This document shows, piece by piece, positions 14,678 to 28,300 of a DNA stretch of 64,000 bases. Each line of letters opens with the position of its first letter. The first letter of the stretch is position 1. The translations under genes were made by a program, and so were the position numbers. The notes under the pieces were generated by a model that saw nothing but the letters and a program-made list of their open reading frames with translations, did no database searches and had not been told where the DNA came from. This DNA is from Climacteris rufus (Eukaryota; Chordata; Aves; Passeriformes; Climacteridae): contig VZRZ01000225.1 of NCBI GenBank assembly GCA_013398175.1, forward strand, positions 595,435 through 659,434. The letters are read 5' to 3'.

Positions 14678-14747
14678 AAAAGAAAGAAAGAAAGAAAGAA
14701 AAAGAAAGAAAGAAGGAAAAAGAGAGAGAAAAAGAAAGAAAGAGAAG
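14546..14747 (+). repeat. (GAAA)n homopurine microsatellite
   Basis: About 200 bases are pure A/G on the + strand, built mainly of GAAA units with interspersed GGAAG, AAAAAAG and GAGAGA variants. A composite unit of about 38 bases containing 'agaggaagaaagaaaaaag' occurs twice near the left side. Lys/Glu/Arg-rich translations on + and Phe/Leu/Ser-rich translations on - across this tract are artefacts of the repeat. Long homopurine mirror-type tracts can form triplex (H-DNA) structures, are highly length-polymorphic and are prone to assembly error. Confidence 0.95.
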
Positions 14748-17700
14748 CATCTGTTTCCTCATACATATTTATTTCTTTCGTGTGTTTTGGGTAAAAGTGC
14801 TGTTGGCTCTATCAAAGCAGCACTCAAGGTGCACAGGATGGTGCTGCCCATTTGCCAGACAGATGCTTTTATGTCCCAGAAATATCATGTTTATTCTAAG
14901 TGAAGAAAATTATCCCCAAATAGACAAAAATGAACAAAATGCATGTACTTCAGCAGGAAGTTACACTGGAATGAAATCACTGGGTGCTCCTTCCAGCACA
15001 GATGCCACCACCAAAACCAGCTCATTTATCCCCAAGCCTGCTGTTGTTTCCTTTGCCAGCCTGTCTCAAAGGGACAGTTCAGAATGCACATGGACATGAG
15101 GCCTTGACTCCAGCTGCAAATGGCACTGTGGAGCAGGGGAAAGCCATGCAGGTGGAGCTGATGGAGAAGAGGAGGAATGTCTTGCAGCTTTGCCAACAGC
15201 CACTTCATGCTGTCAGGGCTGCTTGTGGACCAGGACTACTTCTGCCAGCACCTGGAATGCTCACCATGGCTGACAGACCGTGGGTGCTCATTGGTTTTTC
15301 AGTAGTGGGGTTTTTTTTGGTGAATGGGAGGCACAATCCTGAGTTTCTCCTTAAACTAAAAAAAAAAAAATATAATTTCATTTTACAGTTTCAAATCAAG
15401 ATAGAGAAAGCAATACACAGTTTACATGTGCACAGCTGCCCTTTGAGGAGACAGACATTTTCCATTCTGGGCACCAACAGAGGCTTTGCACTTCAGCCGT
15501 CTTCCCAGGCAGCATTTTTAATTAAAGTTGTAACTTATCCCAAGGAAGAATCCAGAAAATATCTGGATCTTTCTTCCTTCTGTCAATCCTCTGCTCTAGG
15601 CAAGGAGATAATGAACTAGTCACTTCAGTATAGTGCTCACCATGAGCTAATTTATTTTTTTGAGGCTTGAGGGTTAGTACAGACTGCAGATTTCTCCCAG
15701 AAATGACAGAATATTTTGAGCTGACTGATTAGAGACCTCCATGGCTTTGGTTTTCTGCCTGCTTGAAAGCTTTCTTCCTGCTGGAGAAACAAGTACGCCG
15801 AGTCACTGCGAAGGGCACAGCAGTAATGGATTGCACTAGAGGCACATGCAGAGAGAGCCATGAGGTCTCACATGAGGGATGTGCTGGTCCATGAGATGAC
15901 AAGAGTCACAGCACTTTTTAGCAAGGCTCCTAGGTGCATGAAGCCTCACCAACAAGCACCCTGTGCATGTGCAGCAGTGCTGCTGCATTTCTCTCAGCCC
16001 ACTGCGTCAGAGCAGCTGTTCTGCCAGTGAAGCTCCAATTCTCCAATGAAGCCAACCTGGACATGCAGTACAGGGGATCACAAAGGTGATGAAAGGCTGT
16101 GCAGCTCTGAGCCTTCAGCAGAGAAAGGGGAACACATTGCATGAGGACTGATGCTTCTGGAGGAGATAAAAGGACATAGAAATAATCTCTTGTAGGGTGA
16201 AGACTGTGGCCTCATTGCAGATCCGTCTGCTTGGAAAAATTCTTATATAGGAGCTAAATAGAAATCTATTCTGCTAGGAAACTCATATAAAGTTTAGCTC
16301 CACACATCACAAGTTTAGCTTCAGATTTACAGACAGCAGGGAACCTTTCTACTAATTGGAGTTTAGCATCAGTTGGGGCTAGCAGAATTTTTATACAAAA
16401 TCTTCTAAGGGAAGCAAATCTTTTAAGGAAAACCTGTGCCATTTTTACCAACCAGATTTGGTTTTGTGTGTTACTCAAAAGTATGTGAAATGCAAAGGGT
16501 GAGAATAAACAGCAGGTATCATCTGTGATCAATTCACTTCCATTATTTAGACTTGGGTACTTGTGGAGCTGAAACTTCAAGTAAAGCCCGTAAGGGGATG
16601 GAATCAAAGACATAAAACACGTGTAGGAATCTCAAGAACAAAGTGGCTTTGTGAAGTATATTTTTGGTCTTGGAAAATGGGAAGACTTTGTGAAAACTGA
16701 GACAGTCTACACTGAACTAACATGGATGTCCAAGCTCCTAATGAATTCAGGCTCTCGTTTCCATTCATTGACATTTTTATTTAGATCCTTCCCTAAACGT
16801 CAATCCCTTTCTTCAGAGGAGAAAGCAAATTCCTATCTACTGTTGGACATACCTGCTTATATCCCATCACAACCAGACACAATGTGACAATCTAATTCTT
16901 TATTTAGATTTCTGTAACCTAATGCCTATATTTTTGCATTTCTTGATGGACTTACCTAGATTTTCCTATAGAGTGATTCTCCTGTGGTATATTTATATCA
17001 AATTATCCTGTTGTATTTTTATATCACCCTGTAGAGTTTCTATTAACACCACCAAACATTCAACCTTGAGCTGTTACAGTAACTGCACAGGACCTGGAAA
17101 GGAAATCTCTCTATTTATAGATTATTAAATAGAAACCTACATGGTTACACTTGTTGTAATTCAATGGTGGATTTTAAACAAATATAAACAAAAAATCAGA
17201 GGAATCAAATCTAAAATTACATTGATTTTGGTTGAAGGGGAAATATGAAAAGATGAGGAAATCAATGAGAGCCTGCCTGTTCACTGTAGGTAGACCTTAT
17301 TTTTGGGAAAAAAAACCATATAAAAATTATATGACATTCTTTTTCTGAGTGGAGTATCATAGTTATTATTATCTTTTTTATTCAGTAGTGGTGAGTTAAT
17401 GCAAGTTCTCCGTCTGTTTTCATCGTTCAGCGGCTTGATTTGGTAGATCACTAAAAATGCTCCAGGTTTGACTTGGAGAAGTTTTCCAAACGGGGTCATT
17501 ACTGTTGGGTGATGAAGATGCTGTACAGGGAGCTTCCAGTCTTCTTCTTGTGCCCATATGCACCCATGGCTCTGAGCAGTTGTTCTTTCTTTGCTCCAGC
17601 AGCGCTGCCTGAGAACAGCATCGGTTCTGCTCCTGGCTGTCTGGAGGCTCACAGCTGCCCAGCACCTGGAGGTACCTGTCTGCCTGCCCCCTGCTCTGCT

Positions 17701-19748
17701 GTGTCACCTCTGTTTCATCTGCCTGGGACTGCTGCCTCATATTCACCCTTAAAAGCAACGTGACCCCAACAATGTTTTTTTCTGAATCAGGTGAGGGAGC
17801 ATCAACAAAGTCCCTTCCTCTGGCAGAGCTGAAGCTGTGGCAGCTGGGAGCGGTACAGCTGTTTGCAAAGTGAATTTCTGTGTGTATATATGTGCGTATA
17901 TAGGTATGTACATTTTATGGTCTGACCATTTCTCCTTCAGAAGAAAAATGGTCCACAGTCTGCAGTGAGCAGACTCACGTCTGTTATCTGGTAAAGGGGC
18001 TGGTTTTGCCATTGTCAGAGAAAAACAATGGCTCTTTTTCTAAAGAAGACCTCTTTGAAACCAGTCCACCATGACTTTGAAGAATGGTTAAAGAGCTTAT
18101 TCTGTTTCTTTAACCCAAAACAAAGGCTTCCCTGAATGAGTCACCCCACCCCACACCCCAGGGTTCTTCTTACAGAATGTCTGAAGAATGAAAGAGAATT
18201 GAGTTTTTATTTTTAACATACCCATTTCCTATGGCTTTGCTGTGAGTTGAAAAACCTTCATTCGTGATTTAATTGCTATAGGGTAACTACTTTCCTGTAA
18301 TTCTCCAAAAGCAAGAGATTTGCAGTCATACCTTATTATATGTTCATACCTATACTCAGGAAAACTTGCATGACCCAGAAATGTTTGCCAATATTTAAGG
18401 GGATTTGCTGAACATCAACTGGGTGTTCAATTACAATTTCATAATGGTTTTCTGCAGTCCAGATACTGCTTTTTATGTTGGTTCTTGTAATAAGACATCT
18501 CTTCCCATGTTCACCTCTTCTGTATTGTGCCTAAACAGTTATTTAGTGTACATGTTACTGAATACTGAATGATTAAATTGCTAAGTTGGATGGATTCTGT
18601 AATAACTCATTTTACCATCAGATTAAATCCTGCCTTTATTTTCATACTTCATTATAAGAGTACTTGGTATACTTATTTTTGGCAGTACACTGAAACCTAA
18701 GTCAGTGTTACTTAATTTACAACATATCCTTGATATATTCTGGTCCATTAAACAAAAGAATGTATTCACAACCTCTTCCACAGAAAAATTATAGCAGTAT
18801 TTGACTGTGTGCATTTGAAACATTCCCTTGCTGTAGCCCACATAGGACATTCAGTTCCTCTGATCACACTCCCATGTGGGATCTGGGTTCCTCTGCTGCA
18901 ATGGTAAATCCTGTGCTTGTTTTATGGAATAAGCTTGATTTTGAACTTCAACAAATGAAAGGTGCAATTTTTTTCTTGTGCATATAATCCTTATCTTTGG
19001 CTTGCAAAAGGAGAAATAATCAAGAAATACTGAAAGCAGGAAAATCTGCTGGATGCCAAAAGTATTTGTGCCAAGAACCCAAATATGTAAAACACAGACA
19101 ATTGAATAGTCAAGGACATCTTTTCATAACTCACATAACTCCAAATTATTTCAAGTGTCTTTATTTTTCTATTATTAGGAGCTTGACTTGTGTAAAGTAT
19201 TGCAGGGTGAAAATATTTTTTTCTACTGAATAACTATAGGACATATATAATTACCTAAAAAATCTTATTATTTTGATGAAAAAGTGTAATAGCCATAACT
19301 ATACATTGATATATGTACGTCCTTATCATACACATAAAAAAACTTAATTTTTGCTAGTGGATGGGGCATTTCATTCTATTTCCACTCCTTTCCTAACGAA
19401 CAGGCATTTTCTCATTCAGTGCAAGCAAGCTGCATTGGTGTGTTTGTCAGACGTTCACTTTCTCTAAGGTTTTTAGGCAAGTCTGATGTCAAAGGGAATT
19501 TGCTACCTAAAATATCACAGAGAATCTGGGCACAAACTCCTCACAAAAAAAAAAAAAAAAATACAGGATGAAGCATGTTTCAATTCCACTAAAGTTGGTG
19601 GCATTCCCCCATGTACAAATAGCATGATTTGGACTGACAGCTGTTTGCATAGTTGGTCAAAAAAAGGTGGAGGGGGGAAAGAAAGCAGAAAGCAGGGACA
19701 AGGAAAAGCAGAGAATGAATGCAAAGAGTCCTGTAATTTCAGACAAAA

Positions 19749-19785
19749 GGAATTGGAGGATTGGAGGAATTGGAGGATTGGAGAA
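19749..19785 (+). repeat. Short tandem repeat, 17-bp unit, two copies
   Basis: The unit AATTGGAGGATTGGAGG occurs twice in direct succession, itself made of two imperfect 'attggagg' halves. This is a minisatellite-like slip product without apparent coding role; a 131-codon frame running through it shows no recognised domain. Confidence 0.8.
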
Positions 19786-22700
19786 AGCTGAAGAAGGGGT
19801 AGGAAGAATCCCCAGACGTGGTCAAAGAAAAGTCCTTACAAGACTAAAAACAAAATTTCAGATGTTAGCAATTGCTTTCAAGGTGTTATCAGCTATCACT
19901 GGCGTGTTGTCATGGGGAGAAAAAGGCGTTGCAACATCAAAGGAAACAAGGAATTTAATGAAGGAAGACATTAGAGGAGCAATTTGCATCTATTTGGAGA
20001 AACAATCTTCAGAGGCACTCTTGTTAATTAGAAGGCTTGAGCTGCACATATTAGAGTACTGAGAGGCTGGTGGAAGTCTCCAGACATGTTTTGAGGCAGC
20101 AATTTGTGTGGTCACGGAACAATTCTCTAGCATCACCATTTATCAGTGAATTGAATTATTTCTCCTTCATCACTTGAAACTTGACACTCAGAAGGGAAAA
20201 TGACTTGCCTCTTGAAGGAGCCTGTTTCTCTGAGTAAACATAACACTTAAAAGCTCATCTTTTCTTCCAGAAGTTTTGATACTTCCTCTATCCACCGGGG
20301 TGTGACTATGAGTGTCCCTAGTTTTAGTTGTGGCATTTGTTCTCCTTGTGTTGTGGGTTTTATTAATTTCTTATTATAGTTTTGTGAGTGCTTAGAGGTC
20401 TAGGTATCTGTTCTGAAAAAGGTAAATAAATAAAAAATCCGTAAAGGGAGAGAGAGACTAATTTCCTGCTCCACTGAAGTTAATGAAGACACAACAACAA
20501 GCAAATTTAGCATACTTTCTGGTAGCGTTCAACACTTCAGATCTTAGTCAGGTGGACTTTTTTTATCATTAGCATCTAAAATTTCAAATGACAAAAACTG
20601 AGTTCTTAAATCCGTATATTTTATGAATCAAGAAAAATTCTTGATTTATTGAGACGTCTTTACATGTAACAGTTACTCTGAAGCTGAGATTTGGGTGAAA
20701 CTGAAATTTGTTTTTCTTTAGACTTTTTTCAACCATAGACATGGAACATCCCTTGTGCAAGAACTCCCCAAGTCCGAATGCTTCTTCCTTCCTTTCTACC
20801 TTTTATTTCCTTCAGCAGGGACATTCTCTGGTCACCACATTCTCCTTTCCCCAGTTGTGTCTTCTGTTTCAGAATATACCATGTCCCTGCCCCTTCCCTG
20901 TGTGCCCAGCTCCATTCCTTAGGTGGATAATTTCTACCAAATGCAACCGTTTCACCCAAAAACAATTACTTCCAGTCCAGTCTCATATCTTTGCTGGAGT
21001 CAAGTTCAGTCAGAGCCTAAAATTATCCCTGAGGTCAACTCCACAGATATAAATACAGCGGATTTAACTCTGTGTTTTCCTTATATTTCAAACATGTCTT
21101 TTTAAAATTTCAGTCTTATGGATGTTTTCAAAACACATTTTCTTTTAAAAAAAAAAGCAAAGGCTCATTCATTCCCTTTGACTAATACCTATTCCTTGCA
21201 CCCAGCAGCTCTTGCAAATACAAAAATATTTTTTTTAATCAAAACAAGCAGACTGCTTTCACAGCTTACTTGCTTTTCCCCTCATTACCGATCCTTTGCT
21301 GTAACCATGGATCTTTCTGTAATGACGTGTTTTGTGTGTACTAAACTTTGCATTGCTGAAAAAGCACTGACCAAACTTGCCTGGAAGTCTCCGATGAAGA
21401 TTGCTTCAAGGATGAGGCTGAAACAAAGAGGTGTTTCTACCATTCCATAAATACTCCGAAGTGTAAGAAGTGTAAGAAGACCGCTCTTCTCTCCATCTGA
21501 ACAATTCAGGTTTTTCTGAGAGCTGCTTTTATGTAAGATGAGAGAGCTGTCTCCATGACATGATGCTCTGCTTCTCTTCACCGTTAGTTGGGCGTTAGTT
21601 GTTCTGGCTGTAAATAGACAGGCACAGATGGTACCATGACTCTCAGAGCCTCCACACATCTTGCACTGCAGCGATTTTTGTTATTCTTGCTATCTCTCTA
21701 GCAGCTCCTACTCTTTCCTAACAGTTTGTTGAGAAGAAAAAGGGAAGGCTAAAGAACAATCAGTCCCTTTCCTCTCTATAATTGCTGAGGTCTTTAGACA
21801 GGACAAGAACATTAATTCTGACACTTTTCTTTGCTAGGGGAACCCAGTCATGGGCTGATCAATGAAGCAAAATTTCTGCCATCTTCTTTAGGTGAAGTTA
21901 GTCTTTCACAAGACAGCTGAGGTGCCTGAGACAGACTAGATGCCCCAAAAGCATTATATTTTGAGACTTAAATGGTACATCCTCCCTCAGTTCCCTACAG
22001 CTCTGATCACCACAGTTTAAGAACCATGACAGAAAAAAAGAGAAGCTAGTATCTTGAAAGACTGCCTTGGTGCACAAGAATAGCATTTGCAGGAAAATGG
22101 GCTGGAACAATTAGCAACACTGAATCTGGAGAGCACATGGAGAAGAAGGATGTGACTGATTCATATTCCCTCCTCCCCATGCCTGCCATGGAGAAGGTAA
22201 AATGGGTGCTGCTCTTTAGCCTTTCACATAACAGAAGAACAAGATGTTAATTTAAAGGCAACAAATTGAAATCTAATAAAAGGAAGTCAGTTTTATTGGA
22301 AATACAATTAACCTGATAAAATAATCATTGAAGCCAAGAACTTTTATAGCAAGGCTATAAAAAGGATTAGATATTTGTATATATTATTAAAATATTAATT
22401 CAGTATTTTTCTGTCTCATCTAAGGTTATAAGATTCTGTGTCTCTAGAGAAGTCAAGTTGCCAATGTAAGGATAAGAAGTACTGTCCTTTCCTATGTAAA
22501 TCTCCCATTTGTTTACTACTTGGTTTTCTTCCTCTACACTTGTGGAATGGAAGAATTAGTGACATGGCAGGTGGACAGTTCACCTGCTCTTTGACAGCAG
22601 TTCCTGTATTTTCACCTATGAAGCTGCTAACAGGAAGAAAACTGATAAAGGTTAGTTGGTGTTTTTATTAATAGTTCACCTCACTTCTGGGTCTCATATT

Positions 22701-25352
22701 GTTTATTTAAATCTGTAGTACATTTTTTGGGGAAGTAAACTCTTTTAGATACACTAATGCCACTGGAGTTACATCTGTAGATGCAGAGCAAATCCTTCTT
22801 TTTCCACCTCCTTTTCCCCAAAGAAAGACAATGAAATAGCAGCAAAGCAGCTGTGGGCTGGCTGTGGTGAAATACAAACCAAATCCACTGGGTTTCATGG
22901 CCAGGGAATGGTTTTCCTCCCCCTGCATCCACCTCTCTGGTATGACTGCAGGCTCATCCACTCATCCACCCTGTAATGATACAGCTTATCTTTACACAGG
23001 TACTGCTGCAAAACAAAGAAACCCTTCTCTTACAGGGAGGCACAGCCATGTACATCAGCCACAGCTGGTCCACAGAGACCTGTGGGCAAGCAGGAGTGGT
23101 GTCAGTGGGTGCCCCCATGGGCTTGGACCACAGCACACAGGTCTCCTCTTACCTGCTGCTCTGCTTTGCTCAGGGGAGTTCACCTACATCTGTGTTTATC
23201 ACCCGATCACAGGCCCTATCTTAATCAAGGCTACAATATCCTGTAACAGGGGACAGGCTTACAGGAGAGGAGAGTGTGATGAAAATATTGTGAGGAGGAA
23301 CATCACAGCTCACCTCTTTTTAATGAAAGGATTGTCTGAGAACAGTCCATCAAAATGGCTAGACACCTAAGTGATAGATGAGTTTCCTAGAATTGCAGTG
23401 TTTCACCAAGAAAAGGGAAAAGCACCTTAGTATTGAATAGAAACTGTGACTATCATGTAGAAATAAATCTATGACAATCTGCAGAGGAAGCAGTTGAAGG
23501 CAAGAAAAGCCTGATGAGATTATAAATAATATCATACATTGCATTACACCATGCTCACACAATTTGTGTTTCCTCAGCTGCTCAGTATAAACTGCTATCA
23601 GTTCACCCCTTATCTGCTGCAGACTTTGGCAATCTAGCTCCCCCACAAATGAGACAGTTTGGATACTGACAAGTAGGAATGGGAGGTGTCTCGTTGCCGA
23701 TGCCAATGTAAGTGGCAAATCTGGGTGAAATCCTGACTGCGTGAATGGTTCAGGATATGCCAACTTTTGTTGGAAAAGGCAAGTAGAGTTGCAGTTCTTT
23801 GCCAATGTGAAGACAAGTAATAAAATTCACTTGATGGAGTCAGTGGTGATGACTTCCAAGTCTGTGGAGCGGTTTTGCTGGTAGTTGGCTTGTTCAGACT
23901 TTTCTTGTTCTTTTTCCTGGAGACTGTGCAGCCACTCCCAAAGAAGCTTGCAGATGTCCTGCTGCAGAATGCAGGATAAGGTCAATTCCTCTGTGCTTGG
24001 TGCTGTCCAAGTAACACCATCTGCCTTCCTAGAACATGTGCATTAGCTGGACACATGCAATTAGGATCAGTACAGAACTGCAACAGGAAATTTATGAGTA
24101 TTGGCACCCAGGATCATCTAAAAGCAACACTCACAGATCTATGAGACACTCATGTGCTCTCTTGCTTACCTGTCTGTCTCACCAGCATGCCTGAGCTTGC
24201 CTTTCAGAGTTGGAGAAAGAGCCTGGCATCTACCATGCAGCACTGCAACGGGCTGAGCCCCCAAAGAGGTTTGCTTTGGAGGCTGCTATGGGGGTCTTTA
24301 ATAACATTCCCAATATTTTTTCTGATTTCTGCCAACTGAACAGCGTGTTCAGATGATGAATAGAGCAGTTAGAGCCAGATCTGTGTCTGCTTCGGCGTTG
24401 AAGCGAGTGGCTTGTCGGAGTTGCTAGGTAACTGTAACCTGCTCACAGCTTATGTGAGCCAGCCAGATACTTCTGGTGATGTCATGATTCAGATTTGTAT
24501 CTCATCTCTTCAAAGAGTTTTCTGTCCATTTCGACAAGAACAGGTGCATGGGGGAGTTCAGCAAGGCAGAACTTCTCTGGTCCAGCATGCTTGTGCAGCT
24601 TAATTTCATTCTTGCAAACAGTGAGCAATATTGACCAGGGCTTCTTGAAGTGTGGCTTTAGGGGAGAATCAGGCCTGTTCAGCCCTCTTTTATCTTCTTG
24701 ACACCAATTCAGTGGAAATACAAATATCTTCATTGGCTACTCCACAGCCTGCACCTGAACAAAACGATGGTTTACTTTCTGCTATTGGTAACATATAACA
24801 GGAGTTTCATGATTATGCTTTTCAAGAACATAAAAAATCCAAATATTATGTGCCAGATATGGACTAAAGCTGGGAGTTATGCTTCTTTCAATATTAACTA
24901 CATGCCTAACTTTGATATTTATTACAAGAAGAATCTAGTTATGCCAACAACATGTGACATTACAAGTGTGCGTAGCACAGCACTAACAAGGCAGATGAGA
25001 AAAGCTGCTCAACCAAGATGCTTTGAACATGCTGTGGTGAGTGTAGGACTGATGAACAGGAAATCCCTGAATTGTGGGAGATCTAACAAGCCTGGACTTT
25101 AGACACTTCAGACACCCTAAACCTAGGCTGAACAAATACTGCAAAGTGTATGTGTGTGCATCCTCATTCCTAAGCCAAGAGGGGATGCACTCCTAAAGGA
25201 TGGTGAATCTGAAGGCTTTCTAGTGGCTCTCTGCCCATATAGGAAGGCAGGGCATGAAGGCAGGGGACTGATCATGTGTGTGTGTGTGTTTGACACCCAC
25301 TGGGGCTCTGCAGATGCATTTGTCATTTCCCCTGGTTCCTTCCCCCAGCCTA

Positions 25353-25378
25353 TCAGTGAGAAACCTGTTTCTCACTGA
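25353..25378. repeat. 26-bp near-perfect palindrome
   Basis: Two perfect 12-base arms (TCAGTGAGAAAC and GTTTCTCACTGA) are separated by only two bases (CT). The sequence could form a tight hairpin in RNA from either strand, or a cruciform. No mobile-element end or gene is recognised next to it. Confidence 0.8.
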
Positions 25379-28300
25379 AACCCATCCTTTGTTTGAAGAT
25401 CCTCTTGGGCTGGAGGGTGTGCTGTAGTCTCTGAACAGGCCAGTTTACAGGAGCATCACTGCAGCACTGCAGCAATAGCTGGTACAAGCAATGAGAAATC
25501 AGACCCTTTGTTTCCTGTCCTCTGCTTGTAACTCTCATGCATCCTCTGGGAGCTACTGCCTTCATCCCTGACACTCCTAACTCTACTGGTTTTCCTCTCT
25601 CTGTCTGCCTGTCTGATTTGATCGTCTTTCTTTTTATTTCTGTCTCTTGCTGTTGTTCTCCTCCATGCTCTTCCCCAAGTGTGCAAATCCCTAATCAGTG
25701 CAGAGCTCAGGTCCTGGCCATGTGCTGTGCCAATTAGCTAACATTTGGAGAGTGCTATGTCTCCAGCATGCTATTTTAAGATGTGCAGTCTTGATCACAT
25801 ATACGGGTCTACCTGGCAGAAAAGGAACTGAGACAGAGCATACAGCTGACATTCCCTAGGCTCTGGATGAATGCCAGTGTTAAATGTACTGTTTAGCACA
25901 GGGAAAACCATTTTCTGCAGAGAGAGATCTTGCAGGCACTCATTAGGACAGGTAGAAGGGAAGATGATATAACCCACTGTCAGCAAGTGCCTTGGTATCT
26001 TCACCTATTCAAAGTGATCAGACAAGAACCCCCCTCCCTCACAGATGAACCACAGGAACCTATTCTTTGTGTCACTTCCACAGAAATCACTGGGATTATT
26101 TGCATAAATATGCAAGTGGTAATCAAATCTGGGGAGTTCACCTGGTTTATGGTACAGTTTGTTTGTACATGCTGTGCACAGAAAGTGAATACATTTTCAC
26201 TCTGTTTAAACTATACAAGGTCACTGAATTGAGCAGCAACCAAAGTAATGGAAGGCACATTTTTATCCTCTGCTTCATGGTATGATACCTCTCCTGAAAT
26301 GTAATACATTTACTGTCATGGCCAGAGAGCACAGCAGACCTGCCAGTCCTCTAACAACCATCCTGTCCTTCTGCCTGCAATTTTTAAACTAGTTGAAAGC
26401 AATAAGTAAATGAGAATGATTACAATTGCTGATCCAATTAGGAGACTTTTCTTTTCATGTATATTTTACATATTGATAAATTCTGCTACATCTAATTTAC
26501 GAGCATGAGTCTATGAAGAATTAAGTGACTGAGATTCCTCATTCTTCATGTTTTCATTTTGTTTTCTGCTTCATTCCCTGCTTGTTCTGATTTCAGACCA
26601 GAGATTAACACACACTTCACAAAACTTCCTGGTATTTTATAGAAAGTACCCAAGGTTTTTGTACAGCTGTTCAGCAATGGCAGAGCAGAGGGCTCCAGAG
26701 TTTTCCAGAATAATCAAATATATAACTTCAGCCATGTCAGTTTGCATATCATTAAAACTTGGAACTAAAGATTCGATGATTGTCATAAGTGAAGTAAATG
26801 AAGACCAGTGTAAGAACTGAACCAAAATAAGGATTTAAATGTCATTCTCTTAATTACCTGACACAATCCTGTCATTAATAAATGACTTAAGTGCCAGGTA
26901 AAAGGAAGTCAATTACCTAGGAAACTGGTAATCATCTATTGAGTTTCCTTAAAAACCAGCACTTCTCAGTAACACAGTGTAATATTTATGACTTATGACT
27001 AGTGGTGATACTTTCTCAAGGCAGATGATCAGACTGTACACAAAATAAATCAGACATCACCAGTTTAGGAAGGTGTCAGTAAAGTCCACCTTCAAAGTCT
27101 CATAACTTTCTGATTCATGGGAATGAAGTTTTTCATTGCTTCCTTCCTTCCTGAAGATAATTTCTTTTAGATGTTCCTAATCATTCTAGCTTCATACCTA
27201 CATCTGAAGAACACATTATATAAGCACAGTGTTTTGTATGATTAACAGAGGTATCTGTTGATGGAAAAGTATGGTGATACAGGATATCAGGGGGATTTAA
27301 GATGGTACATGTAACGCAACAAGTGTTGCAGGTCAACAATAAATGCTTTGCTGTACAAGTTGCTGATGCCAATCTGATATCTATTCACAGAGGGAAAACA
27401 TTTTCCATTGAAGACAATTTTTTATGCTATGTTGGTTTCAATAATCTGATTTTTCCAAACAAGAGACATGTTAATAAATGTTTATTAAAATACCACAGAA
27501 ATTAAAAGCAGTGTTTGAGTAGCCTTTCTCAGGATTAAGGTTTTGAAATACTCCCCCCAAGTTTTGTATTCTGTTCTCATTTCATCATTCAGAAACAGTC
27601 TGCAGAAATAGTTATAACAGTTATGCTCTAAAGAAAACAGCTTACCCACAAGAAGATATATTAGGATCAGCTGAGCTTTAATAGTTCAATTTGTGTTTGC
27701 ATTGTGATGGTTAGTTACATTTTTGGTTTTTAGGAAAAACCATGTCTGCCCTGGCCCATAAAGCATGACTTTCAGCCTTTTTGGTGGCAGCTGTCCCCTA
27801 GTGCTGAGGACTCGAGTCAGATCACCTCAGGCATGGAGCAGTTCAGCCCTGCTCTGTTCACTCACAAGGAGACTGGAAGCATGATAAAAGGTGCTGCTCC
27901 CCTGTTGCCCTGCTTTTGCAGCTGGATAATGTTTACTTTCTCTCTCACGGTTCTTTTCTGTAAACATAGCTATGTTATTGTAACTGTATCTTATCATTCT
28001 CATTCCTTTCTCATGGACACAGAACTTTGATGGACATTTCCTTTAACCACTGTAGTTGAGGGAGGAAGAACTAATTTCCTCCAATGAATAGTGATTTCCA
28101 AATGGATATAAAAAATAAAGAAGGCGGGTCTTGTGCCCTTCCTTCCTTTCCTCTGAACCTGGACACAGGTGTCTCTGGCTCTTCCTTTTGTGTGTTGCTG
28201 TATCACTCCCCAACCTGCATGGATACTTTACACTTCCAGAAAAATGATTCCGTGTGGTTAAAACAAAAGTAGGTGCCCTTCATCCTAGCTCCAAACATTG

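Noticed and set aside
14544..14903. Lys/Glu-rich open frame over the GAAA repeat, and Phe/Leu/Ser-rich frames on the other strand
   Set aside because: They are translations of a homopurine microsatellite without any stop-containing codons; composition is explained by the repeat.
14984..15619. Longest open frame of the window, 211 codons on the + strand
   Set aside because: No recognised domain, it reads through an oligo-A run, and it has no splice or promoter support. Length alone is within chance for 64 kb in six frames.
19667..20062. 131-codon frame with a possible helix-rich C-terminus
   Set aside because: It runs through the GGATTGGAGGAATT tandem repeat and has no recognised domain.
22341..22364. 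Small hairpin CTTTTATAGC/GCTATAAAAAG with TATA-like arms
   Set aside because: Short AT-rich stem, probably chance; no gene nearby to make the TATA string meaningful.
26826..27000. AT-rich block with many TAAT-type homeodomain-like motifs, candidate enhancer
   Set aside because: TAAT strings are frequent in AT-rich DNA; without cross-species alignment no conservation can be claimed.
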